From Nectonema munidae (taxonomy: Eukaryota > Nematomorpha > Nectonematoida > Nectonematidae), in contig JAUIRK010000903.1 of the NCBI GenBank assembly GCA_030549495.1, positions 682,001-746,000 on the forward strand: 64,000 nt of DNA, in the 5' to 3' direction. Positions 33,301-45,300 of this stretch are shown here, one piece after another (the first letter of the stretch is position 1; each line of letters begins with the position of its first letter). The notes under the pieces are model-generated. The model had not been told where the DNA came from and did no database searches. It worked only from the letters and a program-made list of their open reading frames with translations. The position numbers were made by a program, and so were the translations under genes.

Positions 33301-36300
33301 ATACACCCGCTGCACCTTACCTTTTACTCAAAATCGAAAAATTTGCTACATAATTAACATAAGAGAGAAAGGAAACAAAATAAAATAATAAAGCAATTTT
33401 CACTATTTTAAAATGGAACCGTCTGTTCTTAGAATAATTTCAAAATAATAAGAGGCATAAAGAATTAGAGTTTATTTGATATTTTCAAGTTTTTATAAGC
33501 AGCAAAAGCCAACATTTAAGTAGCCAACCCTTATAATTAAAAATTATTTAAACTAACGGTCGACTAACATTTTGCCCCATAGATAATTTGCCCCTGACAA
33601 ATTGTCTCATAGGCTATTAGTTTCATTCATCTTTGCTTATTATATGTGTAAAATTATCAAAAAATTTTATATTCTTGTTTATTTTCTCTATTAAATTATT
33701 TCAAATTAATCATTTTATCTCTTAATTTTTTAGAATTGCCCATTAGACAAAATGTCTTATGAAAATAACGGGGCGAATTGTCCATGAAACAAAATGTCTT
33801 ATGAAAATAATGGGACGAACTGTCTTATGAAAATAATGGGGCGAATGTCCTAGGACCAAACTAACATAAATCAAAGTATACGAGAAAAGAAAATCATTTC
33901 GTTTTTTTGAATATTTCTGTCTACAAATAAAATTCTGACAGCTGTCATAAATAGATCAAGTACATTTTTAACAACTGAAACATTTTGTTTCGATATTTTA
34001 TTTTTATTATAATCAACAAATTTTCTTAAAAAAAAGATTTAATTAATTATGTACAGTGTTACTTATAAAATTGAACAATCGAACATTATAAAAAATATCT
34101 CTGCTCAAATATTAAGCAAATATAGTATTCTTGCTTTTAATCTGAATAGATAGTCAAAATATTCATTCCCAAATAACTATTGAAAAAAATTTCTTGACAT
34201 GAAAAAATTAAAGTTCTCAAATGTTACAAAATGTAACATTTTGTAACAAACGTAGTGATAAAAATTAAGTGACTTTTGTTGAAAAAAATTCTTAGCGCGA
34301 GTCTAACAATATTCAGTGATATAAAATTGTGACGATTGAAAACTATTTTAATTTAACTCTAAATGCAAATTTGACAGAAGCAGTGATGTAGCCAAAAAAG
34401 TTGATAGAAGGGTCACAATTTAAAAACAAAAAACTTGCGCAACATTATTTATACTTTCTTGATCCTTTCATTGGAGAAATTTTCAAAAATTGATATCGCA
34501 TATGATGCATGGGGGCACCATGCGGTACATAGGAGAGTGGGCACGGCCCCTCATGCCCAGCCTAGCTACGTCACTGGAGAGAAGAGAGCTGAATGAGATA
34601 GGAGAGCTTAACAAGAGAAGCGACTATTGAAAGAAAATTCTAGGGCATTTTTTCTACCCTGTGCATGCCACATTTATAACCTATTGCTTGGAGATGTAGC
34701 CAAGTGTTGTCCAGATGCTATAACATTCTTTGGCATCTTGCAAGCTATCTACACATTTTCTCAGCATCAACTAAAAGGTGGGCTGTTTTCAAAAAATATG
34801 TAAATGGATTATCAGTGAAAGCACTGATCATCACAAGGTGGGAGTGTGGCATTGATAGTGTTAAAGCTATTCATTATCAATTTGGAGAAGTATATGATGC
34901 TCTTGTTGAAGTATCACATCACAAACAAAAAATGTTCCGATGGTAAAAGCAGAAGCTGAAAATTTAGCCGATAGGCTGAAAGACTACAAATGTCTTGTTT
35001 CAATGATATTTTGGCATGAAATACTTTTTAAAGTTAACTATGTAAGTGAGACAAAAGATATCAATGAAAGTATGGAGTCATTTGAAAAACTCTTGTAGTT
35101 AAAATACTTTAAAGAGAAGGTTCTGATAAATGCAAATGAATTGTCTGAACCTGTTGATTTATCCGAATCTAGAAAATTTCATGAAAACAAAATACGTAGA
35201 AGGAAGAAAATGTTTTTACATGAATCAAATGATCCACCCATAGATGATGCTAAAGAATCATACAGAGTTCAGTTCTTCAACTTAGTTTTAGATCAAGCTA
35301 TTCAGTCATTAGACTACAGTGGTTCTTAACCTTTTTGATCTGTTTACCCCTAAATATCATGAAAATTTTTTTATGACCCCTATAAAATTCTTTTTGATTC
35401 AGCCGTTTAAAGTTAAAAACAAGAAAATTTACATGTTATATTTTATAATACAAACACTTGTTAAAAGAAAGTTTAATTGAAAACATTTAATATAATCTAA
35501 CAAATTCAGTATAATTTAATTCGAAGTCTGGTATTGTTTGTCAGACAAAAGTTTTTCAAAACATGGTGTCTGCTCGATAGCAGCATCTCGTGTCTGAATC
35601 AATTGCAAGCTTATTACGTGCACTTATTTTTAAAGACATCATTGCACAAAATCCAGTCTCGCAACGATAAATTGAAGGTGACTGTATCAAAAAAATCATA
35701 GCACGTTTGGAAAGAATAGGATAAACGGTTTTTAATTTGACCCAGAATGATGGAAGTGCTTGCTCGGAAAAATCGAGTTTTAATTGACTGTCTTCTCTTA
35801 TTTGAAGAAACTCCACTTTGGCAGCAACATCAGAGTCATCAATGCTACTTCCGCTCACTGAAAAAGGTTTGGTGATCCAAACGTCATTAGAACAGCTATT
35901 TAACTTAGAAAAATAGTTTTCAATTGCTTGATTGCAAGCAACATGTGTGAGATTTAAAATGATGTTTGATTTTAAGAGCAAAATTATTAATTTATTGCAT
36001 CATACAATCAGTATTAATGAATACATAAAATAGAAATAGTTTTGCAACTGGTGGAAGACGTTCATAATGATACCCTTTTTGATACCAAAAGTTTTTCATG
36101 ACCCTTGCAAAAACTTCAAACGACCCCCAAAGGGGTCACGACCCCAGGTTAAGAACCACTGCATTAGAGAGTAAATTTGAACAACTTAAAGATCATATAA
36201 AATTGTTTGGATTTATAAATTATTTCCAAACTATACCTAAAGCGAAAATGAGAGAATACACATTGAAACTAGAAGCAGCTTTAACAATTACTTCAATAAA

Positions 36301-39300
36301 ACAAGACACTGAAGGAAAGGCAGTAACTAAAAAAAAACAAAGACGTTGATGGGTATATGTTGGCTGAAGAATTCTAAACTCTGAAAGCTTTTTTTCAATC
36401 CAGAATCAAGCCTTGTGCTCTATTTGAATACTTGATACAAAACGATAGATTTACAACATTTCTTAATGTTTTCATCGCCCTGAGAATATATTTAACGATC
36501 CCAATAACTGTTGCATCAGGAGAAAGAAGCTTTTCAAAACTGAAATTAATTAAAACATACTTGAGATCTAAAATTTCACAAGAAAGACTCAATAATTTGG
36601 CAATGCTTTCAATAGAAAGCGAAATTGCTAAAGCCATATTGACTTTGAAGATATTTTCAAAGATTTTGCTAATAAAAAAGCTAGAAGAGTCTTCTAAGAT
36701 TATATGTAATTGCTTAATTTGCCTTTTTAATATAAAAATAAGTGGTTGTGTTGCTATAAGTTTTTTTATGCCAAGCATTATTTATTTTTATATATTAAAC
36801 AAGCATTGATTAGTTTTATTGTTTGAAGTGGGGCCCCTATTATCGAAGTTCTAATTGGGCCCCACGATTGCTAGCGTCGACCCTGATCCCACCTTAAATT
36901 GCTTCTTCAAACTTACATATTTCTTTCTTATATAGAACTGAGAAGTTTACACTATCTTTTAATCCTGCGATGATTAGTTCAGACAAAATTCTCGTAAACG
37001 CAATATAAAAATGAATACTTTTTAAATGCCTCTTAACAGGTAATCTTTTCTAGGTTATGTATTAGGAGCTTGGCAAAGCTCCGGAGGCGTTATATATGCA
37101 TAAAGAGCTTCGCCAAGATACTATGTATTTATTTCAAAAAAATCTAATATATATTTTTTAATGTCAAAAAAATTATGAATAAATATTGAGATAGAGTTGC
37201 TTCACCTTGGAAGAAATGTGCCTGTAACTTTAGGAGCACAACTTTTTTTCGATTCCATGGCGTCAGGTTTAGAGATAAGAAGATTAATCAGGTAGTGATG
37301 GTGCACTAAATTGAATACCCAGTAGATCTATTATAAGGCGGATGGCGGGTTCCAATCCAAAAACTAGTGTTATAAAATAGTCCGCGTTATAACGGATCTA
37401 CTAAAACACGTGTCATACGTCTTACAAAAAACGGGAACTAAGACCCCTTCCTGACAGTATATTGGATATGGCGTTATAATAGACCGTGCTATAATAGATA
37501 TATTATGTATAGAGGTTTATTGGAGAAAATGTTATCAAATCAGCGAAGGATTTCTATTTTGAGATATGTCAATCTTGAGAACAAATGATGAAGATAGTGT
37601 GGTGGTGATCAAGATTTATCTCGTATCTAATGTCTCACTAGTAAGCTAAGCAATTACTTAGAATTTCTCTCAATGTTCAAGGAAATTTTCGTTGGAACAA
37701 AAAAATAGGCTTATTTAATTTTTTTCTAAAAAATGTGCAATACTTTCCGTTATTGACAGATATTCTTCAAATGGAGGAATTATGTTGTGCTTTGTTACAT
37801 GTGACATGGCTCGTTGAAAATTGAACGTTTTTATAAGTGTTTTTAATTTTGGTCGGATCACGCCCAAAACGTCATTTTGACGGTTTGCTTGGCAATTTGC
37901 GTATGGACGTCTTCCCTTGAAAGATGTTCAAAAGGAGATAACTCAATTTCTCAAACGGCTGTTATACGACTTTAAGATTTTTCTTAGATGGCTGTGAAAT
38001 TGTCAGTATTATATATTTTTAGAAAGTTGTGTGAAGATGCAATATGTTTTAACAAAATCTTTTCTCGAAGAAATTGCATGCATTTCTTCATCCTTTTTGC
38101 AAGATATAAATTGCCATTGTTTGATTTTGGGATTCAAGGAAGCTAGAGTAATTTTATACAATTTTTTCTCTTTTTTTTTTTAACTTTTGCCTTATAATTT
38201 AAAGCGTCAAATTTCAATGTATGAGGGACGAGGACAAGGGTTCCCCTGTTTTTCTTCAAGTAGGACGAGGAGCGTATTTCGCTCCTTAATAATTTGATCT
38301 CGTCCCTGATTTTTGCTTTTGTTTATTATAATTAACGCCCTCTTCATGACAATAATTCTTTTTTTTGAAATTTGAAATTATTTTAAAAAGTGGTTTTTAT
38401 TTAAATTTTAAAAAATGAATACATTGATTGAAAATTTTTCAGTTAAAATCGTTATAAAAATTCGCCTCCAAAAATGTAAACGACGTGTACATTTAACGAT
38501 AATATTAATTTTTATTCTGCTAATTTTTAATTTAAAAATGGAAATATAATGAAACGAATGCTATTGAAAAATATGATAAATATTAGCCCTAACCCAAACC
38601 TTGAAAATTTAAAGCATTCGTATAACTAGAAAGAATCTAATTAAGAATCGCTAGATAATCAAGTAAGGTAGGTAATTTAAGTAATTTGGTAATTATTTAC
38701 ATTAATTCTTGGCCGCTAATAACGCTATCATTCGTGTCGTGCTTGCACCCTAATATGGCTCTGACTCTTGCACCCGATGTACAAAGCTTAAAAGTTGATA
38801 AATACATTATGCAAATAAGAGCGGCTGCTTATCATATAGATCACATGGTCACTCCTTTTCTAATTTCTAACTACATTATATACTATAAAAATGTTCGCAG
38901 CGCGGGTTGAGTTAAAGCCGTTAAAGGAGTAAAGAAGTTACTGAAATTCTTTTAACTTCAACTCCTTCCTTTGAGAGTGACTCCTTGACTCCGATTTCAA
39001 AGAATTTAATTTTAAGCTTACTTCATTATTTAAAATAAAACATTGTTCACAGAAAAAAACTACAGTATTTAAAATTATCTAAAAAAATTTAATCTTTGTC
39101 AAATTTTGTGTAATTATTTTTATAATTTCTATTAATAGCGTGTAAAACTCTAATTTCTAAATATTTCCTTTTTTTCGAGATCATAAAATTTTTATTTTAG
39201 TTCTCAATTCTTCGCTTTGATGCTGAAACGTATGATCTCATAACTCTGTCTCTTCACAACTTTGAGTATGATGAATACAAGGTAAGAACTCTTTGAAATT

Positions 39301-42300
39301 CTAACTTTACTATTTCACCCATTCTAAGTGTCTACTAATATACACCCACAAACTGCACTTTATATCAATGTTAATTCTTTCATTCAAACTATTTCCTCAG
39401 GTGCCCCATACTAACGAAAATCTTCAGATATTGAAGGGAAGGGGATTGCCCCTTAGACAAATTTTGTGTATTTCTTTACGAGGGTTACGTTAGCGCTACA
39501 ATTTATTTTCCTAAGCCATTAGGCTGGACAACTGTTTTTCAAGTTTATAAAAATATACAAACACTTTATTTTATTATTTTATAACAATTATGTTTATACC
39601 GCAAAAGAGGCAGTATTAGTGTACATATTATTGTTTACGCTACTTGCTATGTACTGCAACAGATTTCAAGTCTTTGAGAGATTTAAGGCAAGTCTTGCAC
39701 ACATCTGAAATTTTATCTTGACTTTGTCTAATATTAGTTCTTGCCTTTCAAACTATGAAATTTTATTGTCTTATTGCAAGTACACCTTCCCTCAAATACT
39801 TCAACATAACAGAAATTTTTGTACGCTGGTCTCTATGGACGAATTCATAAACTCTTCAACTGAGTCTAATTTGAGGTTATTTCTCAAATCTGTTTTGATT
39901 GCATCCTTGTTTTATTTTAAAAATATATTGATTTGTGAATTTTATTTATGCTGGAAAAAGGTTTATCCAAATTTAAGTTTGAGTAAAAATTCATTTACAT
40001 AAATAGAAAAAATCTGTTTCGCCAAACTTGCTAAGTTGTTATCATTTTTTTTCGCCAACTTTACTGTCGATTTCGTCATGGCCAGTTCTGCCATTGCTAT
40101 GAACGCTTTATATACTGATAGTCCATTTGTATATTTAAGTATATATACCACTTTTATTCATTTAATCGCATGCTTTTGTGAATGCAGTCAGGCCTACTAA
40201 ACACGTTCTTCAATCCTCGAGTCATCGTCAACCCTTCATCTCAGTGCGCCGTGTTCATCGTCTACAACGTCTACCTTTTCGTTCTGCCTCTCTCAATTTC
40301 CTTCCTACCCAACACCAAGCCCCTTCCAAAGGACGAAGAAAGGGAGAGAAATGTCACTCCACCTCCCCAAACTGCAAATACGACATCCAATGAATCTGAG
40401 TATCTGCTTATTCTCATGATTTCATTGCATTATTCACACATTCTCTTTTTAACAAGCACAACGTGTTATTTGATAACACGCGACACCCCTGCATTCACAT
40501 TTCGCCCTCCATATTTAACACCATATGTGCACAAAATTGTCTTTTATTGCTAGGTGAAAAACTGGAAAAATATTATATGCTTAATTAAAGGTCTTCACAA
40601 AGTGAGGTTTTACTGTAGTTAAGAAGTCAGCGGTGACTTACTTTTTTGAAATTCTGAAACTTGAATTCATTGCAAACAATGTCAATTCAAGAGTATTGCT
40701 ATTACGTCATATTTCAACATAGAATTTGGAGAATTAATTTCTATATTTTAGGATTAATGCTTTATAACAATGTTTCTCGACATTTTTTTTAACAAAGATC
40801 AGAACCAATATTTCACTAGAGCAACAAAACTACTCAAAAATAGAGGATTGAGCATTACATCCTTTCTAAATCTACCACAGACACATGGCGTGTAGACAAA
40901 AATCAGATCATAAATATAAAACTACCTTACAACCTATATACAGTAAAATAAATAGATCAATAATTTTGCGTAATCCTGCAGGTTTGATTTGATTTTGTTG
41001 CTGCAAATTTGCTACGTGGGTGGTCACAAAACAAGAGGTTGAGGGCGGCATGCTGCCCTCAAGGCCGCGTTTGAGAACCACTCTCTTAGATGATTTCAAT
41101 GAGCCTTACCAGCGGGGAGTTCAGACGATTCAGACCGCTTAAATTTTATTATAAAGTGATGTATTTATGCAATTCAAATCGTCCATTTACCTAAAAATAT
41201 GTTATTTCAATTAACATGAAAAAGCTGCAACTGTGCAGGAGTTATTTGTTCGATTAAACACAAGTTTGTTGTTTTCACTCGCACTCCTATATATGCAATG
41301 CATGGCGTAAAATTTTGAGACTTTTTCTTTTTGCCATACTCATGAATTGTGAATAAACAAAAACACTAAATCCATCTTTCAAGTGATTGCTATGTAATTT
41401 TTAGAATTTGTTTTTGATTTAGTAAATTTTTACATCAGTCATTTAATGCTATTTTATTTTGTGCATTTTTTAGTTAATATTTAATTTTTAACACACACAC
41501 TCACTCTGACTACTGTCGAAATGGATGAACTATAATAACTATATAAATATCACATTTTTAATTAAAAATTATGGTTTTTGTATAACATTTTATTATAGAA
41601 GAAATGATTTTATTACCTCGTTAAAATCACTAATTAAACCTAAATCAATCAGAAATATATTCTGAAACTTTCAGAATTAGTTTTTATATTTGGATTTTTG
41701 TTACTAGGCTTTTACCTTTTTTTTCAAAAATATATAATTGAAGTGGTTTTTTACAAAAGATAGTTTCCTAGTTCCCTAAACCATGATTGGGTTATAGTAA
41801 ATATTTAAATTTTATCCTAATCTTTAAAGTGAATATTATTATTAATCCTAAGTCATAGAATTTAAAATTAATAAAATTTAATTAAGAGAATAAGAGTATT
41901 CGAATCGTTTATAGCCGTCCTTTTTAATAACTGATATTTAAAAAAAAAGCATATCTTTTTATAAAAGGCGGTTTATAGGGGTTATGGACCTAATAAGCAC
42001 TATTCATCAATGCAAAGTATATGTGGACTTACAAAACACTTAATACTCGCTCACTTTTTGTTTCAGGAACGAATTGTCACTTCCAGATTGCTTTATCATC
42101 AATCTGAATGAAAGTCTTAATCCAACTTCACGTGTCATCGACGCTCGTTTTCTTCTTGGCTACTATGAACCAACGATCCTTCTCTTATATGAGCCTTGTC
42201 AATCGTGGCCTGGGTATCCCTATTTTTCCCATTTTCTTTGACACTCATAACCACCACCAATCAAACATCCCTTTTTCTAAAGTCTTCCCTATTTTTGATC

Positions 42301-45300
42301 GGTTAACTTTGTCACGAGATTTAAAATAAAGTTAAAGGTACTTTTTACGGTATTTTCATTGTGCATCGCTATAAAGAACTATGCGTAAATCAAGTTCGTT
42401 GCCAAATTCAAGAACTTGCAGTGATTAAATCCAGTCTTCTAGAAAGCCTTACTCACTGTCAAAGCCGTTGTTAATAAATTTTGCTTAATCTTTTTCAATG
42501 AATTTTATATATTTAAATTAGATGATTTTCATTTTTTGCGTGTCACACTGGTCGCCTTTATTTTAGTTAATTTTTTATTTGCAGTACATATATTAGTGTT
42601 TCATTAGTTTATTTATTAGTTTCTTAACCGCTTGAAGACCAGAGCTGACTATTCTCGACTTTGCAAAAATAAAACATTAGATGTTGCTTGATTATTCTAG
42701 TGATTAAGCCGTTAACTAGTTTGTTAATAATTCGTTATTTCATCTTTGTTTTTGTTTTCTAAAAGGATAAGCCTATTCGGAAAAATGATTCACGAGTGAC
42801 CCACAAAATAAGCACCTCGCCTGCTTAAAGTTATGTGAAAATTCACTCAAAAAGAAAAGCGGTCGATTAATTTCTTGAAAGTAATGCCCAAAGGGTTTCA
42901 ATTTTGTTTTTGGTTAATTCGTTCCTGCAAAGATAAACTTTTTAGAACATTCATATTTTCTTCTCTGAATATGGATCACCATCAAAAAGTCCTAGTAATT
43001 TTTACAATCTTTTGCTTTGATATTTATTTGGATGTGTACAGTTTTAGTTATTACTTTTTGAGACAAATGATTTATTCACTTATTATTTGTCTAATGTCTT
43101 CTATACTATTACTTATGGTTTAATATATTGAAATTAAAATTTTGCTTTTCATATAATCTGAGGAATCATATTTTTGTGTCCTTTTTATTGAGTTTTCTAA
43201 TCCAATTTTCAGTAAAGTTTCACAGCGCAATGACACTGTTTGTATGGTTGTTATGTCTTTGAATCTTCATCAACAGACGCATCCCATCATTTGGTCAGTT
43301 AACAATCTTCCATATGACTGCCTCAATGCTCAGCCTGTTCCCAAGCCTATTGGTATCTCTTTTAATTCATCTCAAATATCTTTACCATTTTTAACGAATA
43401 ACATTCTCTCATCTGAATATGTGTCTATTTAACTCAGTGTTTCTTAAACAGGTCTTCATTGTCACATTCATTAATCTGTTCAAATTAATCTCTAAAAATA
43501 CTTGGGATACATTTTGATGATACGTCTGAAGCCTATTCCTCGTATACTTGAAATTTATGCTATTGAGGAAACTATACAAGGGATAACATTTCTTATATAA
43601 AATTGTTTTCAAGGGTATTTTGTAGCAATAGTTAGCCTTGAATCTAGATAGTTAGAAAGATTGTTATACAGTGATTTAGTTAATTAGTAGTAGTATTAAA
43701 ATCTACATAATTTATTTTTAAAACAATAATTTTTATGTTGCTTCTAAGAAGAAAACAAATAAAGCAGTTAAAATTTAACTTAACATCAAATTCAACTATT
43801 ATTAATTTATTTCTATTTATTAAATTTTTTTTATGATCTTAGCTTTTTATAGCGTTTCTATATATTTTACATTAAATGGAAAAGAAACTATATATTTTAA
43901 ATATCAGAAAGAACTCTAGAAGCTTCATGTGTCTAAAATATCATTGAAAATTATAGCATATTATCTGAATAAACAAATTCAATATTGAAAAATTGTTGCT
44001 AAAACAGATTTTACTGTATTTAAGCATTTTTTTGTTAAATTTGTTCTTTTTCAAGTGCAACTTTCCATGCTTGAAAATATATGATGTTTATTGGACATTA
44101 TATTATAAGAAGGCGTGACTTTTTGAAACGCCCGTTATATCATGTTTTCATTGCATCAAAAGATCGTAATTTTTTTGAAACTCGTCAAAAATACAACATT
44201 CAAATGAACAGTTTTTATCAGGATTTGAACTTATTATGCACATTATTAGATTGTGATTTCGAGCACTAGATTTTTTATGTCGAAGAATGAAATGAATTAC
44301 GCACCCCTCAAAGAGATATCTTGTTCTAATTTTACAAGTGATACAGCTGCTTCGTTGTGTGATAATTTCTTTCAAATCGCATCATTTCAATCTTATGCGT
44401 TTTCCACAAGGTTTTACACACATTCATTCATTGCCTTTGCGTCTTCAAGAAAAATTCCCACCAGTTAAATTGTGAAAATTACCAAAAAATTCGCCTTTCC
44501 TCTATATTTCAAGGATATACATCTTTGTTTTTATATCTTTAATATATTAAAAATTAAAAAAAATAGTTTCTACCCCTCAAATTTGATTGAAGATGATTAC
44601 GAAAGTACATGATATACTTAGAATTAGTATAAACGAAACCATACACACATTTAAGTAAACATCGGTCTTCGCACAAATGTGATCTTCCCCAAAACTAAGT
44701 AGCAAGAACAGGATAGATCAATTTCAGTGAGTAAAGACTTTTTGTTTGCGGATCTCGCCTTTTCAAAAAAGAATACTTTTAATTAATCCATGCTATTTAT
44801 ATTACAATATTAAATATTATTAAAAGGAGATCAAGGTCTTTTTTAGAATTAAAGTTAATATTTTTCAGGTCAACTTTTCTTTATGAATAAATTCCTCATG
44901 TTAATTTTTATGGGTCAACATTTTTTCCTATTTCTAAAATTCGGATAAATTTTTTTTCTATTGCACCCGAATAAATTTTATTATTGTTTTTAAGGCGGTG
45001 TTTTAATTTTCTGTCAAAATTCAATAATTTATCTCAACCAATCACAGCCTTCATGTGCAATGTCCCTCAATTTCTTTCATAAGCAGTACTCAGCTTTTCC
45101 CACTAAGCAAGAGTTCTTGGGTGAACCTATCTCCCTCAATCACTGTTCCACCATATTTCTTTCTCCTTTTCAGTTGCTCATTTCGAATAAAGACTCGCAG
45201 ATCTTCATTCTCACTTTGAATGCCGACGAATATCGAACCGTCAAGTCCCTAACTCTTGAAAAAGGTCCTGCAAGTGTTTTCGCTAGTGACGTAATTTTTT

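Larger units (their letters stand above)
34690..36809 (+). pseudogene. ZMYM1-like hAT transposase, split
   Basis: Pieces in order: FSASTKRWAVFKKYVNGLS and ITRWECGIDSVKAIHYQFG (near 34760-34890), then KDYKCLVSMIFWHEILFKVN (near 34980-35035). Next come NKIRRRKKMFLHESNDPPI and VQFFNLVLDQAIQSL up to the insertion, then ESKFEQLKDHIKLFGFINY after it. The C-terminal dimerisation domain is FTTFLNVFIALRIYLTIPIT and SGERSFSKLKLIKTYLRSK at 36440-36570. Stops separate some pieces. The order matches ZMYM1-type hAT proteins, with the N-terminus absent. Confidence 0.78.
34685..36885 (+). mobile_element. ZMYM1-like hAT transposon, interrupted by another hAT
   Basis: Coding remnants run from about 34690 to 36810 on the + strand. 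The right end, read in reverse, is CAGGGTCGACGCTAGC, a hAT-type terminus ending at 36885. The left end and N-terminal zinc finger are missing. An 845-bp second hAT at 35315-36161 splits the coding region, so this element is the older. It lies in CPSF1 intron 1. Confidence 0.75.

Noticed and set aside
33750-33850. CRISPR-like array
   Set aside because: Units are a simple tandem repeat in a eukaryotic foldback-type repeat, without unique spacers.
38686-38910. + strand ORF as CPSF1 exon 2
   Set aside because: No resemblance to the GNVMS...SFKDAK region and no fitting splice sites.
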